IMG/VR virus record: IMGVR_UViG_3300042945_000819
Span: 1-46,698 of that record
Origin: a virus
Reading direction: 5' to 3' (one strand)
DNA length: 46,698 nt
The notes below the pieces were generated by a model. That model saw only the letters and a program-made list of their open reading frames with translations, made no database searches and was not told the origin of the DNA. This document shows, piece after piece, positions 31,150 to 37,460 of the stretch (position 1 is its first letter; every line of letters begins with the position of its first letter). The translations under genes were made by a program, and so were the position numbers.

Positions 31150-32978
31150 AAACCTATCAAGAGTTTATTTCAGAAGCAAAGAAGTGTTGGCCTGGATATA
31201 AGAAGAAAGGCACACAAAAACTCTTTGGAAAGACTTATAATCGTTGTGTGAAAGAAGAAGTTGAACTTGAAGAAAGTTCAATGGGTGAAAGAAGTGGCAG
31301 AAGAACAAGAGGAAATGTCACACTCGCAAGAGGCAGAGGTGCTGATATGGATAAAAGTGAAAGAACCACTGCTGCTATTGCAAAGAAAGCAGGACTTAAA
31401 GGAACTGGTAAGTATTCCACTAAAGATTTGAGAACCCCATCAAGATTATATACAACCAGTAACCCTGATGGTTATGGAGATAAAGGCAGCACAAAGGTAA
31501 GTCATTACATCACAACTCACGCATCTCCAAGAAGTGCAGCAACATCACCGGATTTAGAAGTTATTAATAAAAAAGAATTTGCTGGTATTAAAGATGGAAA
31601 GGTAAAATTTAAATATCATCCATCCGCAGATAGTGTAAGAAAAGCAAAAGATTTTAGAAAAGCAATTACTCGTTCGGGTGGAGATAAACGAGGAAAAGTT
31701 CACGATGTAAGTATTATGCCAGATGATGCTTTTAGAGAAAAAAATCAAAATAAAGGTAGAATGCCTTTAGGAAGAAATTTAGTTAAAGGTGTTAAAGATA
31801 TTCCTAAACATCTAAAATCAGCAGGAGCAAAAAAAGATGAAATAGTTACGGGGAAACCAGCTGCTGTATTGCCAGATGAGGATAAAAAAACTGGTGCAGA
31901 AAAAAGAGGAAAACTTTATGGTAAGATTTTAGGCTCTCGTGCTTCTAAAAGAAGTGAAAAAACTGGAGTAATGGTGGGATCCATTAAAGAAGTTTTGGAA
32001 ATAATGCAAGAACTTGAAGAAAGTTCAATGGGTGAAAGAAGTAGAGGTAGAGCAACTCTCGCAAGAGGTCGTGGTGCTGATATGACTCGTCAAGAAAGAA
32101 CCACTGCTGCTATTGCAAAGAAAGCAGGTCTTAAAGGAACTGGAAAATTTTCAACAAAAGATTTGAGAACAAAGTCCAAAGATTATAAAACTTATGATAG
32201 TGAAGATACTGAAGATGATTATGGAAGCACAGAACAAGACCATTTTATCCGCACTCATTCATCAGCAAGAAAAGCAGCAAAAGGTGAGCAACTAATTAAG
32301 AAGTTCAAACCAGCAGGAAGAACTCCATCTGGAATGACTAAACTCAAAACTGCACCTTCAAGTGAAAGTGTAAGAAGAGTGAAAGACTTGAAAAAGCAAA
32401 TGACAAAAACAGGTGCAAATAAAACAGGAAAAGTCCATACCGTAGATATTATGCACCGAGATAGTGAAGTTGGAAAAGGTGATAAACATCAACAAATGGA
32501 AAGAGGAAGAAACTTTATTCAAGCACTTAAAGATACTCCAAAACATTTAAAGAAAGCAGGAGCACAGAAAGGTGATACTGTTGTTGGAAAACCAACTGCT
32601 GTTATGTCTGGTGAAGATATGAAAACTGGTGAAGCAAAAAGAGCAAAACTTTATAAGAAAGCATTCGGCAAAAGAAGCACTGAAAGGTCTGCAAAAACTG
32701 GATTGATGACGGGAGCCGTTGATGAAGAATTTAAGCAAATGCCTGGTGAATTAATGAATCAGCAAATAAGAAAACTGAGTCAAAGTCAATCTAATTTGAG
32801 AAAAGGAAGACAAACTGAAAAAAAAAGAGATAGAGAAATTAAATATGATATTCAAATAAAAAGAATTCAAATGGCAGGAAAACAAGATTATAATAATGGA
32901 AAGGATTCTTATGATGTATTTTACAAAAATCCATTAGAAACTGGAAAAATTGTCAATCATAGATTTAGAAAAAAATAA
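31146..32978 (+). CDS. Putative internal protein with a tandem duplicated domain, 610 aa
   Basis: MKTYQEFISEAKK is almost the T4 IPIII start MKTYQEFIAEA. After a 40-residue front, a ~240-residue domain is present twice (from L41 and from L290): EESSMGERS, LARGRGADM, RTTAAIAKKAGLKGTGK, STKDLRT, then VRxxKDxxKxxTxxG, and a MVGSI or MTGAV end. ELEE sites at both copy starts fit a prohead-protease cleavage (hydrophobic-x-Glu). Last gene of the internal-protein operon; very Lys/Arg rich. No fold recognised. Confidence 0.6.
   Translation: MKTYQEFISEAKKCWPGYKKKGTQKLFGKTYNRCVKEEVELEESSMGERSGRRTRGNVTLARGRGADMDKSERTTAAIAKKAGLKGTGKYSTKDLRTPSRLYTTSNPDGYGDKGSTKVSHYITTHASPRSAATSPDLEVINKKEFAGIKDGKVKFKYHPSADSVRKAKDFRKAITRSGGDKRGKVHDVSIMPDDAFREKNQNKGRMPLGRNLVKGVKDIPKHLKSAGAKKDEIVTGKPAAVLPDEDKKTGAEKRGKLYGKILGSRASKRSEKTGVMVGSIKEVLEIMQELEESSMGERSRGRATLARGRGADMTRQERTTAAIAKKAGLKGTGKFSTKDLRTKSKDYKTYDSEDTEDDYGSTEQDHFIRTHSSARKAAKGEQLIKKFKPAGRTPSGMTKLKTAPSSESVRRVKDLKKQMTKTGANKTGKVHTVDIMHRDSEVGKGDKHQQMERGRNFIQALKDTPKHLKKAGAQKGDTVVGKPTAVMSGEDMKTGEAKRAKLYKKAFGKRSTERSAKTGLMTGAVDEEFKQMPGELMNQQIRKLSQSQSNLRKGRQTEKKRDREIKYDIQIKRIQMAGKQDYNNGKDSYDVFYKNPLETGKIVNHRFRKK
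31266..31985 (+). repeat. Intragenic duplication, copy 1
   Basis: ~240 codons that are repeated from 32013 to about 32725 in the same gene, with the best conserved parts at the start (ESSMGERS, LARGRGADM, TTAAIAKKAGLKGTGK) and in the basic middle. Confidence 0.75.
32013..32725 (+). repeat. Intragenic duplication, copy 2
   Basis: Second copy of the domain in the 610-aa internal protein. It is diverged (a gap of several residues after KDLRT, and an insert of an acidic run EDTEDD), so the duplication is old. Confidence 0.7.
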
Positions 32979-32999
32979 GACCACTTGCCAAACTGTCCC

Positions 33000-33025
33000 A
33001 AGGTGCCCCATAGGCACCTTTTTTT
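33000..33025 (+). terminator. Intrinsic terminator (cassette B)
   Basis: AAGGTGCC and GGCACCTT pair over 8 bp with a 5-nt loop and are followed by a T run. From 32979 the sequence is a near duplicate of cassette A at 22878. Confidence 0.85.
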
Positions 33026-33026
33026 G

Positions 33027-33035
33027 TGCTATACT
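33027..33035 (+). promoter_or_regulatory. Extended -10 promoter (TGCTATACT)
   Basis: TGC plus TATACT directly after the terminator, 21 nt before the ATG at 33056. The GATTAC palindrome of the other cassettes is missing here. Confidence 0.55.
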
Positions 33036-33055
33036 ATTGGAAACACAAGACTATT

Positions 33056-33463
33056 ATGGAACTTACAGTTGTAGCAATCAAACGAGACGACAATCTTTAT
33101 CACTTCAATCATCCACACAATGATACTGTTGAAGAACTTTTGATGAATGGAACTGAAGAAGCAATTGACGAACATTGCTACTTCAAAACTGGAAAGTATC
33201 CAATTGAAGGTGATGAAGTTGAGATTTCTCTTTTCCTCCAAGAACCTGATAATTGTGATACTCTTCTCGTGAAAGAAGTGTCTGATGAAGAAGGTACAAC
33301 TTATACTGATACAACGATGTGTCTTCCCGTGTGGTTGTGTCCTTGGTTGCAAGGATACTTTGGTGAAGTTCCTGAAGAAATTTACATCAAAGTGCGTCCA
33401 ATTAACAAAGGACTTGAATCATTTGTAAAAGCAACTGGTATGCGAGGGTTTCTCAATAAATAA
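33056..33463 (+). CDS. Cyanophage protein of unknown function (135 aa)
   Basis: ATG 33056 is chosen because the in-frame ATG at 33026 lies in the -10 region. 135 aa: MELTVVAIKRDDNLYHFNHPHNDT... and a C-terminal LPVWLCPWLQGYFGEVPEEIYIKVRP, which I think is a conserved phage phrase (predicted mixed alpha/beta). Cytoplasmic, no catalytic residues recognised. It heads the short operon ending in the CTS gene. Confidence 0.65.
   Translation: MELTVVAIKRDDNLYHFNHPHNDTVEELLMNGTEEAIDEHCYFKTGKYPIEGDEVEISLFLQEPDNCDTLLVKEVSDEEGTTYTDTTMCLPVWLCPWLQGYFGEVPEEIYIKVRPINKGLESFVKATGMRGFLNK
33455..33462 (+). promoter_or_regulatory. Late-type promoter (AATAAATA)
   Basis: Seven of eight matches, ending just at the stop of the gene before and 11 nt before the ATG at 33473. 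The short spacing makes it doubtful. Confidence 0.35.
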
Positions 33464-33472
33464 AAGTAAAAA

Positions 33473-33712
33473 ATGAAAACCTTTCAAGAGTTTATGAGTG
33501 AGCATTGCGGTTGTGTAGATAATGCAGTCAATGAACTTGAAAGTGGATTAAAAAAACTGAATGATACTTCTTATGATTCAATTGATAAATTGATGCGTAA
33601 GATTATGAAAAAGCATAAGATGACTGCAAAACAACTACACAATGCTTTTGTTGATACTCACGGTAAAATACCAGATGAGTGGATAAAAGAAATAAATAAA
33701 AGAAAAAAGTAG
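33473..33712 (+). CDS. Putative internal protein (MKTFQEFMSE start), 79 aa
   Basis: 79 aa. MKTFQEFMSE again matches the capsid-targeting type. Followed by helices (VNELESGLKKLNDTSYDSIDKLMRKIMKKHKMTAKQLHNAFVDTHG) and a basic end NKRKK. Helix pair with Cys9-Gly-Cys11-like pair (HCGCVD). Function unknown; likely packaged. Confidence 0.55.
   Translation: MKTFQEFMSEHCGCVDNAVNELESGLKKLNDTSYDSIDKLMRKIMKKHKMTAKQLHNAFVDTHGKIPDEWIKEINKRKK
33691..33698 (+). promoter_or_regulatory. Late-type promoter (AATAAATA)
   Basis: Seven of eight matches inside the 3' end of the previous gene, 19 nt before the ATG at 33717. Confidence 0.35.
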
Positions 33713-33716
33713 TTAG

Positions 33717-33875
33717 ATGAAACCAACACCAAGAGAATTGCAGGAAACCTATAAGATTCATTCACAACTTATAGAGCATCTCATCTCAGAGGGTTATGCA
33801 GATGATAATGAATCTGCAAATAAAATCATTGAGGGTATGAGTGAGACTTGGTTCAGTACAATTATTAAGGACTGA
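33717..33875 (+). CDS. Small helical protein with LISEGYADD module (52 aa)
   Basis: 52 aa, MKPTPRELQETYKIHSQLIEHLISEGYADDNESANKIIEGMSETWFSTIIKD. This whole protein equals the helical module of the genes at 22050 and 36773 (LLDEGYAET...NMSEDW and LIDEGYAET...NMSEGW). It lies right after a CTS-bearing gene and before another promoter cassette. Confidence 0.6.
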   Translation: MKPTPRELQETYKIHSQLIEHLISEGYADDNESANKIIEGMSETWFSTIIKD

Positions 33876-33919
33876 CACTTCTCAAACCGTCCACTCCCCT
33901 TGCCACGCAGCAGCATCCG

Positions 33920-33940
33920 TGGTATGATTACTAGGTAATC
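33920..33940 (+). promoter_or_regulatory. Extended -10 promoter with perfect GATTAC-N3-GTAATC palindrome
   Basis: TGGTATGAT (33920-33928) runs into GATTAC (33926-33931), TAG, GTAATC (33935-33940), the same arrangement as at 22926. A small CCACG/CGTGG hairpin lies just before. The ATG at 33952 is 24 nt after the -10. Confidence 0.65.
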
Positions 33941-33951
33941 GAGAGAGACAG

Positions 33952-34170
33952 ATGGAAGTTCTTGAATTTACTGATTCTTCTGCTATCGCAAAGATTCAGT
34001 TTGATTATGCTGAAAATCAGGTAGGTATTGCTTATACTTACAAACCAGAGCAAGTTTATGTCTTCAAGTGCAATGACTTGACTTTGGTGAAAGAACAGGT
34101 TAAAGTTACTGATAGTGTTGGGAAACTTATTTCTCAATTTCGTAAAGATGGGACTTTGATTTCTGTTTGA
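33952..34170 (+). CDS. KTSC-like small protein (72 aa)
   Basis: 72 aa: SSAIAKIQFDYAENQVGIAYTYKPEQVYVFKC then DSVGKLISQFRKDG. The pattern S..I....FD......V.Y.Y.....VY.F......GK.I....R is that of the KTSC family, which is frequent in phages and often near lysyl-tRNA-related or RNA genes. The exact role is not known. Its stop precedes the tRNA promoter by no gap at all: the TTGACA begins in the stop codon. Confidence 0.6.
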   Translation: MEVLEFTDSSAIAKIQFDYAENQVGIAYTYKPEQVYVFKCNDLTLVKEQVKVTDSVGKLISQFRKDGTLISV

Positions 34171-34203
34171 CAAAGAGTTCCAGATCCTCTATAATTGATC
34201 TGG
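34167..34203 (+). promoter_or_regulatory. Consensus sigma70 promoter with palindromic -10 region
   Basis: TTGACA (34167-34172) and TATAAT (34190-34195) with 17-nt spacing: a perfect host-type promoter, driving the first tRNA at 34209. The -10 is flanked by CCAGATC and GATCTGG (34180-34186, 34197-34203), a perfect inverted repeat that contains two GATC sites. Confidence 0.85.
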
Positions 34204-34208
34204 TTCAA

Positions 34209-34296
34209 GCGAGTGAGACTTGGTAGTCAGAGGAGTCTTATAAACTCTTTCCGCCAGATTAGCGGCTTTGACCTGGTTCGAATCCAGGCACTCGTA
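34209..34296 (+). tRNA. tRNA, class II, apparent anticodon UAU
   Basis: Acceptor GCGAGTG/CACTCGT (one G-T), D arm with GGTA, anticodon stem GGAGT/ACTCT with loop CTTATAA, long variable arm (CCGC-CAGATTA-GCGG), T arm CCTGG/CCAGG with TTCGAAT, A73. A long variable arm implies Leu, Ser or Tyr identity, yet UAU would read Ile AUA. Identity left open. Confidence 0.75.
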
Positions 34297-34298
34297 TT

Positions 34299-34359
34299 GC
34301 TATTCGTTATTTGCGAATAGCGAATAACTCATAATTTATATAAATAGTTATGAGTTATT
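34299..34359 (+). promoter_or_regulatory. Double hairpin with late promoter in loop, upstream of HNH endonuclease
   Basis: GCTATTCG (34299) pairs with CGAATAGC (34314) and AATAACTCATAA (34323-34334) with TTATGAGTTATT (34348-34359), both perfect. TATAAATA (34339-34346) occupies the second loop. Transcripts from the tRNA promoter would fold; late transcripts starting near 34352 would not. Same design as at 27442 and 39160. Confidence 0.7.
34339..34346 (+). promoter_or_regulatory. T4-type late promoter (TATAAATA)
   Basis: Exact late box in the loop of the second hairpin. A transcript starting 5-7 nt downstream would begin inside the right arm, after the ATG at 34350, leaving ATG 34371 as the first start. 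Confidence 0.75.
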
Positions 34360-34370
34360 TACAATTTAAT

Positions 34371-34745
34371 ATGCCTAGAAAAAGAAAAACTTCTGCTGAT
34401 TGTGATATAATACGAGAGTATCAACGCAATTGGTTGAAAGACAAACTTAAAAATGACCCCGAGTACAAAGCAAGGCATTATGCCAACAGGCAAAATCGAG
34501 CAAAACAAAACAAAGAAAATTTAACTAATTTAAAAGAAAATATTTCTTGTTCTGCTTGTGGAGAATATCATCCCTCGTGTTGTATGGACTATCATCATTT
34601 AGATCCAAGTGTAAAAGAAAAGGGTGTGTCTCAAATGATACAAGGAAATTCTTGGCAAAAAATTGAAGAAGAAATTTCTAAATGTATTTTAGTATGTTCA
34701 AATTGTCATCGTAAAATACATGAAGGTCTAATCACGCTCGTTTAG
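34371..34745 (+). CDS. HNH homing endonuclease (124 aa)
   Basis: The ATG at 34371 (MPRKRKTSAD) is preferred over 34350, which lies in the hairpin arm and probably upstream of the late start site. The motif CSACGEYHPSCCMDYHHLDP...CILVCSNCHRKIHEG gives two CxxC zinc knuckles and the H-N-H active site (DYHHLDP, CSNCHRKIH). A basic N-terminus (RKRKT; RQNRAKQNKEN) binds DNA. The stop codon (TAG) is formed by bases 8-10 of the following tRNA-Met, with a 10-nt overlap. It is a free-standing homing enzyme between tRNAs. Confidence 0.85.
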   Translation: MPRKRKTSADCDIIREYQRNWLKDKLKNDPEYKARHYANRQNRAKQNKENLTNLKENISCSACGEYHPSCCMDYHHLDPSVKEKGVSQMIQGNSWQKIEEEISKCILVCSNCHRKIHEGLITLV

Positions 34746-34807
34746 CAATCTGGGAATGCAATCGTCTCATAAACGATAGAAGGTCGGATCGTAACCGACA
34801 ACGAGCA
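34736..34807 (+). tRNA. tRNA-Met (CAU)
   Basis: Acceptor GCTCGTT/AACGAGC, anticodon stem ATCGT/ACGAT with loop CTCATAA, T arm GTCGG/CCGAC, T loop ATCGTAA (an A instead of the usual T), A73. All pairs perfect. The 5' end overlaps the HNH endonuclease stop. Confidence 0.85.
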
Positions 34808-34808
34808 C

Positions 34809-34837
34809 TTGACAATCAAAGCACACTCTGCTATGAT
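34809..34837 (+). promoter_or_regulatory. Consensus sigma70 promoter for tRNA-Ile/Leu
   Basis: TTGACA (34809-34814), 17 nt, TATGAT (34832-34837). The next tRNA begins at 34848. A second tRNA promoter just after the mobile endonuclease would restore transcription of the downstream tRNAs. Confidence 0.85.
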
Positions 34838-34847
34838 TGTCTTATAA

Positions 34848-34922
34848 GGGACTGTTGCTTATTGGTTAAAGCCCACTGCTTATAACGGTGTGAACAGAGT
34901 TCAATTCTCTGCAGTCCTACCA
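34848..34922 (+). tRNA. tRNA-Ile (UAU)
   Basis: Acceptor GGGACTG/CAGTCCT (G1-U72), anticodon stem CACTG/CGGTG with loop CTTATAA, T arm CAGAG/CTCTG with TTCAATT. Unlike most of the array it encodes CCA (34920-34922). UAU reads AUA; most bacteria use a lysidine-modified CAU instead. Confidence 0.8.
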
Positions 34923-34923
34923 A

Positions 34924-35266
34924 GCGAGTATGGTGGAATCGGTAGACACACCAGACTTATGAAAATTGAGCCTCATTTGAGAAATCTTATGAGTGTAATT
35001 CCTCAAATTCGGTGAAACCTGTAAAATGGCAATACCGAGCGAAGTTGCAAGACAGTTGGAAAGACAACGGCTACCCAATGTGCTTCTAGAGAGGGTTGGA
35101 ATTATCTAGAAAATGCAAAACGTGTAGAGACTAGACGGGGAACACCTAAACTGAAAGGTATGGTGAAGGTATAGTCCAGACCACAAACCGAAAGGGTAGT
35201 GAAAACTATAGTGGTAAGAAAATCTGTTGGGCATTGCCCGTGGGAGTTCAAGTCTCCCTACTCGCA
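34924..35266 (+). tRNA. tRNA-Leu (UAA), interrupted by a group I intron
   Basis: Exon 1 is 34924-34958 (GCGAGTA ... CCAGACTT), exon 2 is 35219-35266 (AAAATCTG ... TACTCGC A). Spliced, the anticodon loop is CTTAAAA with UAA, the variable arm is long (TTGGGC-ATT-GCCCG), and T arm GGGAG/CTCCC is perfect. The intron lies between U34 and A35. Confidence 0.92.
34959..35218 (+). other. Group I intron (IC3-like), 260 nt
   Basis: It follows U (5' exon CTT) and ends with G (GGTAAG). Conserved elements are in order: ATTGAGCCT start, P/Q pair (TTCGGTGAAACC and GGCAATACCGAGC), R element GTGTAGAGACTAGACGG (~35123-35139) and S element AAGGTATAGTCC (35166-35177), with P7 formed by GACTA/TAGTC. From memory, the order and wording match the Anabaena and chloroplast tRNA-Leu introns closely. 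No ORF lies inside. Confidence 0.9.
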
Positions 35267-35267
35267 C

Positions 35268-35283
35268 TTGCCCGAAAGGGCAA
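35268..35283 (+). other. GNRA hairpin after tRNA-Leu
   Basis: TTGCCC-GAAA-GGGCAA, a perfect 6-bp stem with a GAAA tetraloop 2 nt after the tRNA. No T-run; it may stabilise the 3' end or guide processing. Confidence 0.55.
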
Positions 35284-35310
35284 ACACACATTATTTCAGT
35301 TATTAGTATT

Positions 35311-35895
35311 ATGATTGAACAGTTTATTTCCGATTTGAAAACTATTCCCTCTGAGGAATATAAAAAATTCTTCATTCAAGCAAATAAAGTTGCTGCGATG
35401 TATCCCCTAAATGAAGGGATTGATTGTTTTGCTAGGGGTGAATCAATTGAATTTGGATTCATTGAAACCTTCTCAAAATATATTGATATTAAAGCATCAG
35501 AAAAGAAAGAAAAAAATGACCCAGATGGTCTTTATCGCACAAAACATCTTTGGGATGCAAAAACGAAAAAATTTGGTTTGGAACCCCAAGAAAAGAAATC
35601 TTGGTTGATCAAATCAAAAACTTGGGATTTCAAAAAAACTCAGTCGGGAGTTTCTGAGTTCAAAACTAGGTCCGAATGGTTTGTTTTGATTGATCCTTGG
35701 ACTCACCGACTTGCCGTTCTTGACGCAAAACTTCTGTTTTCTAAAAACTTTACTGAAGGTAAATCGAGAATTACTTTCTCAGTTTCTCAGGAAGATATTA
35801 CAATGATTTATGATGGCATAAATGATGTAGAAGAAGTTAATGTTGTACCTGAGAGCAAAACTCTGCTAAAATACATTTGGGAACAAGCACAATAG
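35311..35895 (+). CDS. Possible nuclease partner of the Dam-type methylase
   Basis: ATG 35311 is used; the upstream in-frame ATG at 35227 lies in the tRNA. 194 aa: MIEQFISDLKTIPSEEYKKF..., then RSEWFVLIDPWTHRLAVLDAKLL (~residues 120-142), where D-x(n)-DAK could be the PD-(D/E)xK catalytic pattern, preceded by WLIKSKTWDFKK. It sits 5 nt before a Dam-like methylase. A restriction enzyme is a reasonable guess; without the search it stays a guess. Confidence 0.45.
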   Translation: MIEQFISDLKTIPSEEYKKFFIQANKVAAMYPLNEGIDCFARGESIEFGFIETFSKYIDIKASEKKEKNDPDGLYRTKHLWDAKTKKFGLEPQEKKSWLIKSKTWDFKKTQSGVSEFKTRSEWFVLIDPWTHRLAVLDAKLLFSKNFTEGKSRITFSVSQEDITMIYDGINDVEEVNVVPESKTLLKYIWEQAQ

Positions 35896-35900
35896 ACTAA

Positions 35901-36740
35901 ATGAAACAATTTCCATTAAAGACAATGCTCCGTTACCCCGGAGGAAAGAGTAAAGCACTTAAAACTCTTGCTCCTTGGTTTCCTACTGACTTCAAAGAAT
36001 TCAGAGAACCATTCTTGGGTGGTGGAAGCATTTCTTTAATGGTATCACAAAACTATCCAAAAGTTCCCATCTGGGTCAACGACAAGTATTATTACTTGTA
36101 TAACTTTTGGATTCAACTAAGAGATAATGGTCAAACATTATCTGAGAAGTTGAGAGCAATCAAAGAAGAAGTGAATGGTGACGATGAGGCACATAAAGAC
36201 TTGTTTAATAGGTATCAGAGTGACATTGAAACTCTGGAACCTTTTGAACAAGCAATTGCTTTCTTTATTTTAAATAAGTGTTCTTATTCAGGTTTGACTG
36301 AAAATTCTACTTTCTCAGTTCAAGCATCACGTTCCAACTTCTCTTTGGTTGGAATTGATAAACTTCCAAAGTATTCTTATATCATTAAGAATTGGAAGAT
36401 TACGAACATTGATTATGCCGAGGTAATGAATGACCCTGGTGAGGAAGTATTTGTCTTTCTTGACCCTCCTTATGATATTAAAGATTTCCTGTATGGAACA
36501 GGGAGAAAACTACACTCATCATTCTCTCACGAAAGATTTGCAGACGATGTGGATGCGTGTCCGCACCGTTTTATGATTACTTACAATCTAAATGATTGGT
36601 TATTGAATCGTTATAAAGAGTATAATTTAAATGAATGGAAACTTAGATACTCTATGGTTCATCGTGGTGAAAAAGGAACTCAGGATAATGTAAAGACTGA
36701 ACTTTTGGTTACAAATTATGATTTAAATTCAGTTTTATAA
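35901..36740 (+). CDS. DNA adenine methylase (D12 class, Dam-like)
   Basis: 279 aa. RYPGGKSKALKTL (residues ~11-24) is motif X, FREPFLGGGSISL is motif I for SAM, and FVFLDPPYD (~187) is the catalytic DPPY. This order (X, I, IV) is that of the alpha class with Dam/DpnM, which methylate N6 of adenine, often in GATC. It may protect phage DNA from host restriction, or work with the gene before it. Confidence 0.9.
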   Translation: MKQFPLKTMLRYPGGKSKALKTLAPWFPTDFKEFREPFLGGGSISLMVSQNYPKVPIWVNDKYYYLYNFWIQLRDNGQTLSEKLRAIKEEVNGDDEAHKDLFNRYQSDIETLEPFEQAIAFFILNKCSYSGLTENSTFSVQASRSNFSLVGIDKLPKYSYIIKNWKITNIDYAEVMNDPGEEVFVFLDPPYDIKDFLYGTGRKLHSSFSHERFADDVDACPHRFMITYNLNDWLLNRYKEYNLNEWKLRYSMVHRGEKGTQDNVKTELLVTNYDLNSVL

Positions 36741-36743
36741 ATA
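36736..36743 (+). promoter_or_regulatory. T4-type late promoter (TATAAATA)
   Basis: Exact late box overlapping the methylase stop, 30 nt before the ATG at 36773. Confidence 0.7.
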
Positions 36744-36772
36744 AAAGTATATAAAACACAATTTTTGGATCA

Positions 36773-37456
36773 ATGAACTATAAGGACCTTCAGAACATTT
36801 CCGAACTTTCTCAACAAATTCTTACAGAAGCTGCTTCAGAAGAGCACAATGTGATGAATCGTTGGCCTTACACTTCACCTTATCTTCAAGAGGAAAGAGC
36901 ACCTGGTGTAAAACCCTATCGTGCAAATCCAACTCAAGCAGAAGTTAGAGCAGATGCTGCAAAAGCAGCAAAGAAAAAGGCAGAAGCAGGAAAGGACAAA
37001 CCAGGTTATGGTCCTGAAGAGAAGTTCAAAGATTGGAAAGACAGAGCAACCCCAACTTCAACACTCAAGAGAAAGGGTGGAGAAGAAGAAACTGTTTCTC
37101 AAAGAATGAACCGTGAAAAACCTTATGCTAAGAGAATGACTGGTCAAATGGCAAGAGAGTACGGAAGCCGTCATGCTGCTGAAGTTACTCGTGTCGTCAA
37201 AGGTGCTGGTGAACCACAAGCAGTTACATATCCAAGACAGGGCAGAGAAGAAGAAAAACCAAAAGCAAAGGCAAGACTCTCAAGAGAGATTATTCGTAAA
37301 GGTAAGCAAGAAGAAGGTTTTGACCTTTATGATTTAGTTCTCGCACACCTCATTGATGAAGGTTATGCAGAGACTCAAGAAGCAGCAACTGCAATTATGG
37401 CAAATATGAGTGAAGGATGGGTTGATGCCATCGTTGATTCTTATATTCAAGACTGA
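36773..37456 (+). CDS. Internal-protein-like cyanophage protein with LIDEGYAET module
   Basis: 227 aa. N-terminus NISELSQQILTEAASEE has prohead-protease-like sites (ILTE). The middle is highly charged (KAAKKKAEAGKDKPGYGPEEKFKDWKD). Residues ~183-222 (FDLYDLVLAHLIDEGYAETQ...IMANMSEGWVD) match the module of the genes at 22050 and 33717. Late promoter in front. It is probably a virion or prohead core component; its precise place is not known. Confidence 0.6.
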   Translation: MNYKDLQNISELSQQILTEAASEEHNVMNRWPYTSPYLQEERAPGVKPYRANPTQAEVRADAAKAAKKKAEAGKDKPGYGPEEKFKDWKDRATPTSTLKRKGGEEETVSQRMNREKPYAKRMTGQMAREYGSRHAAEVTRVVKGAGEPQAVTYPRQGREEEKPKAKARLSREIIRKGKQEEGFDLYDLVLAHLIDEGYAETQEAATAIMANMSEGWVDAIVDSYIQD

Positions 37457-37460
37457 GAAT

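Noticed and set aside
35106-35375. Minus-strand ORF of 89 aa over the tRNA-Leu intron
   Set aside because: It crosses the intron and exon 2 of the tRNA, so it is an artefact of structured RNA.
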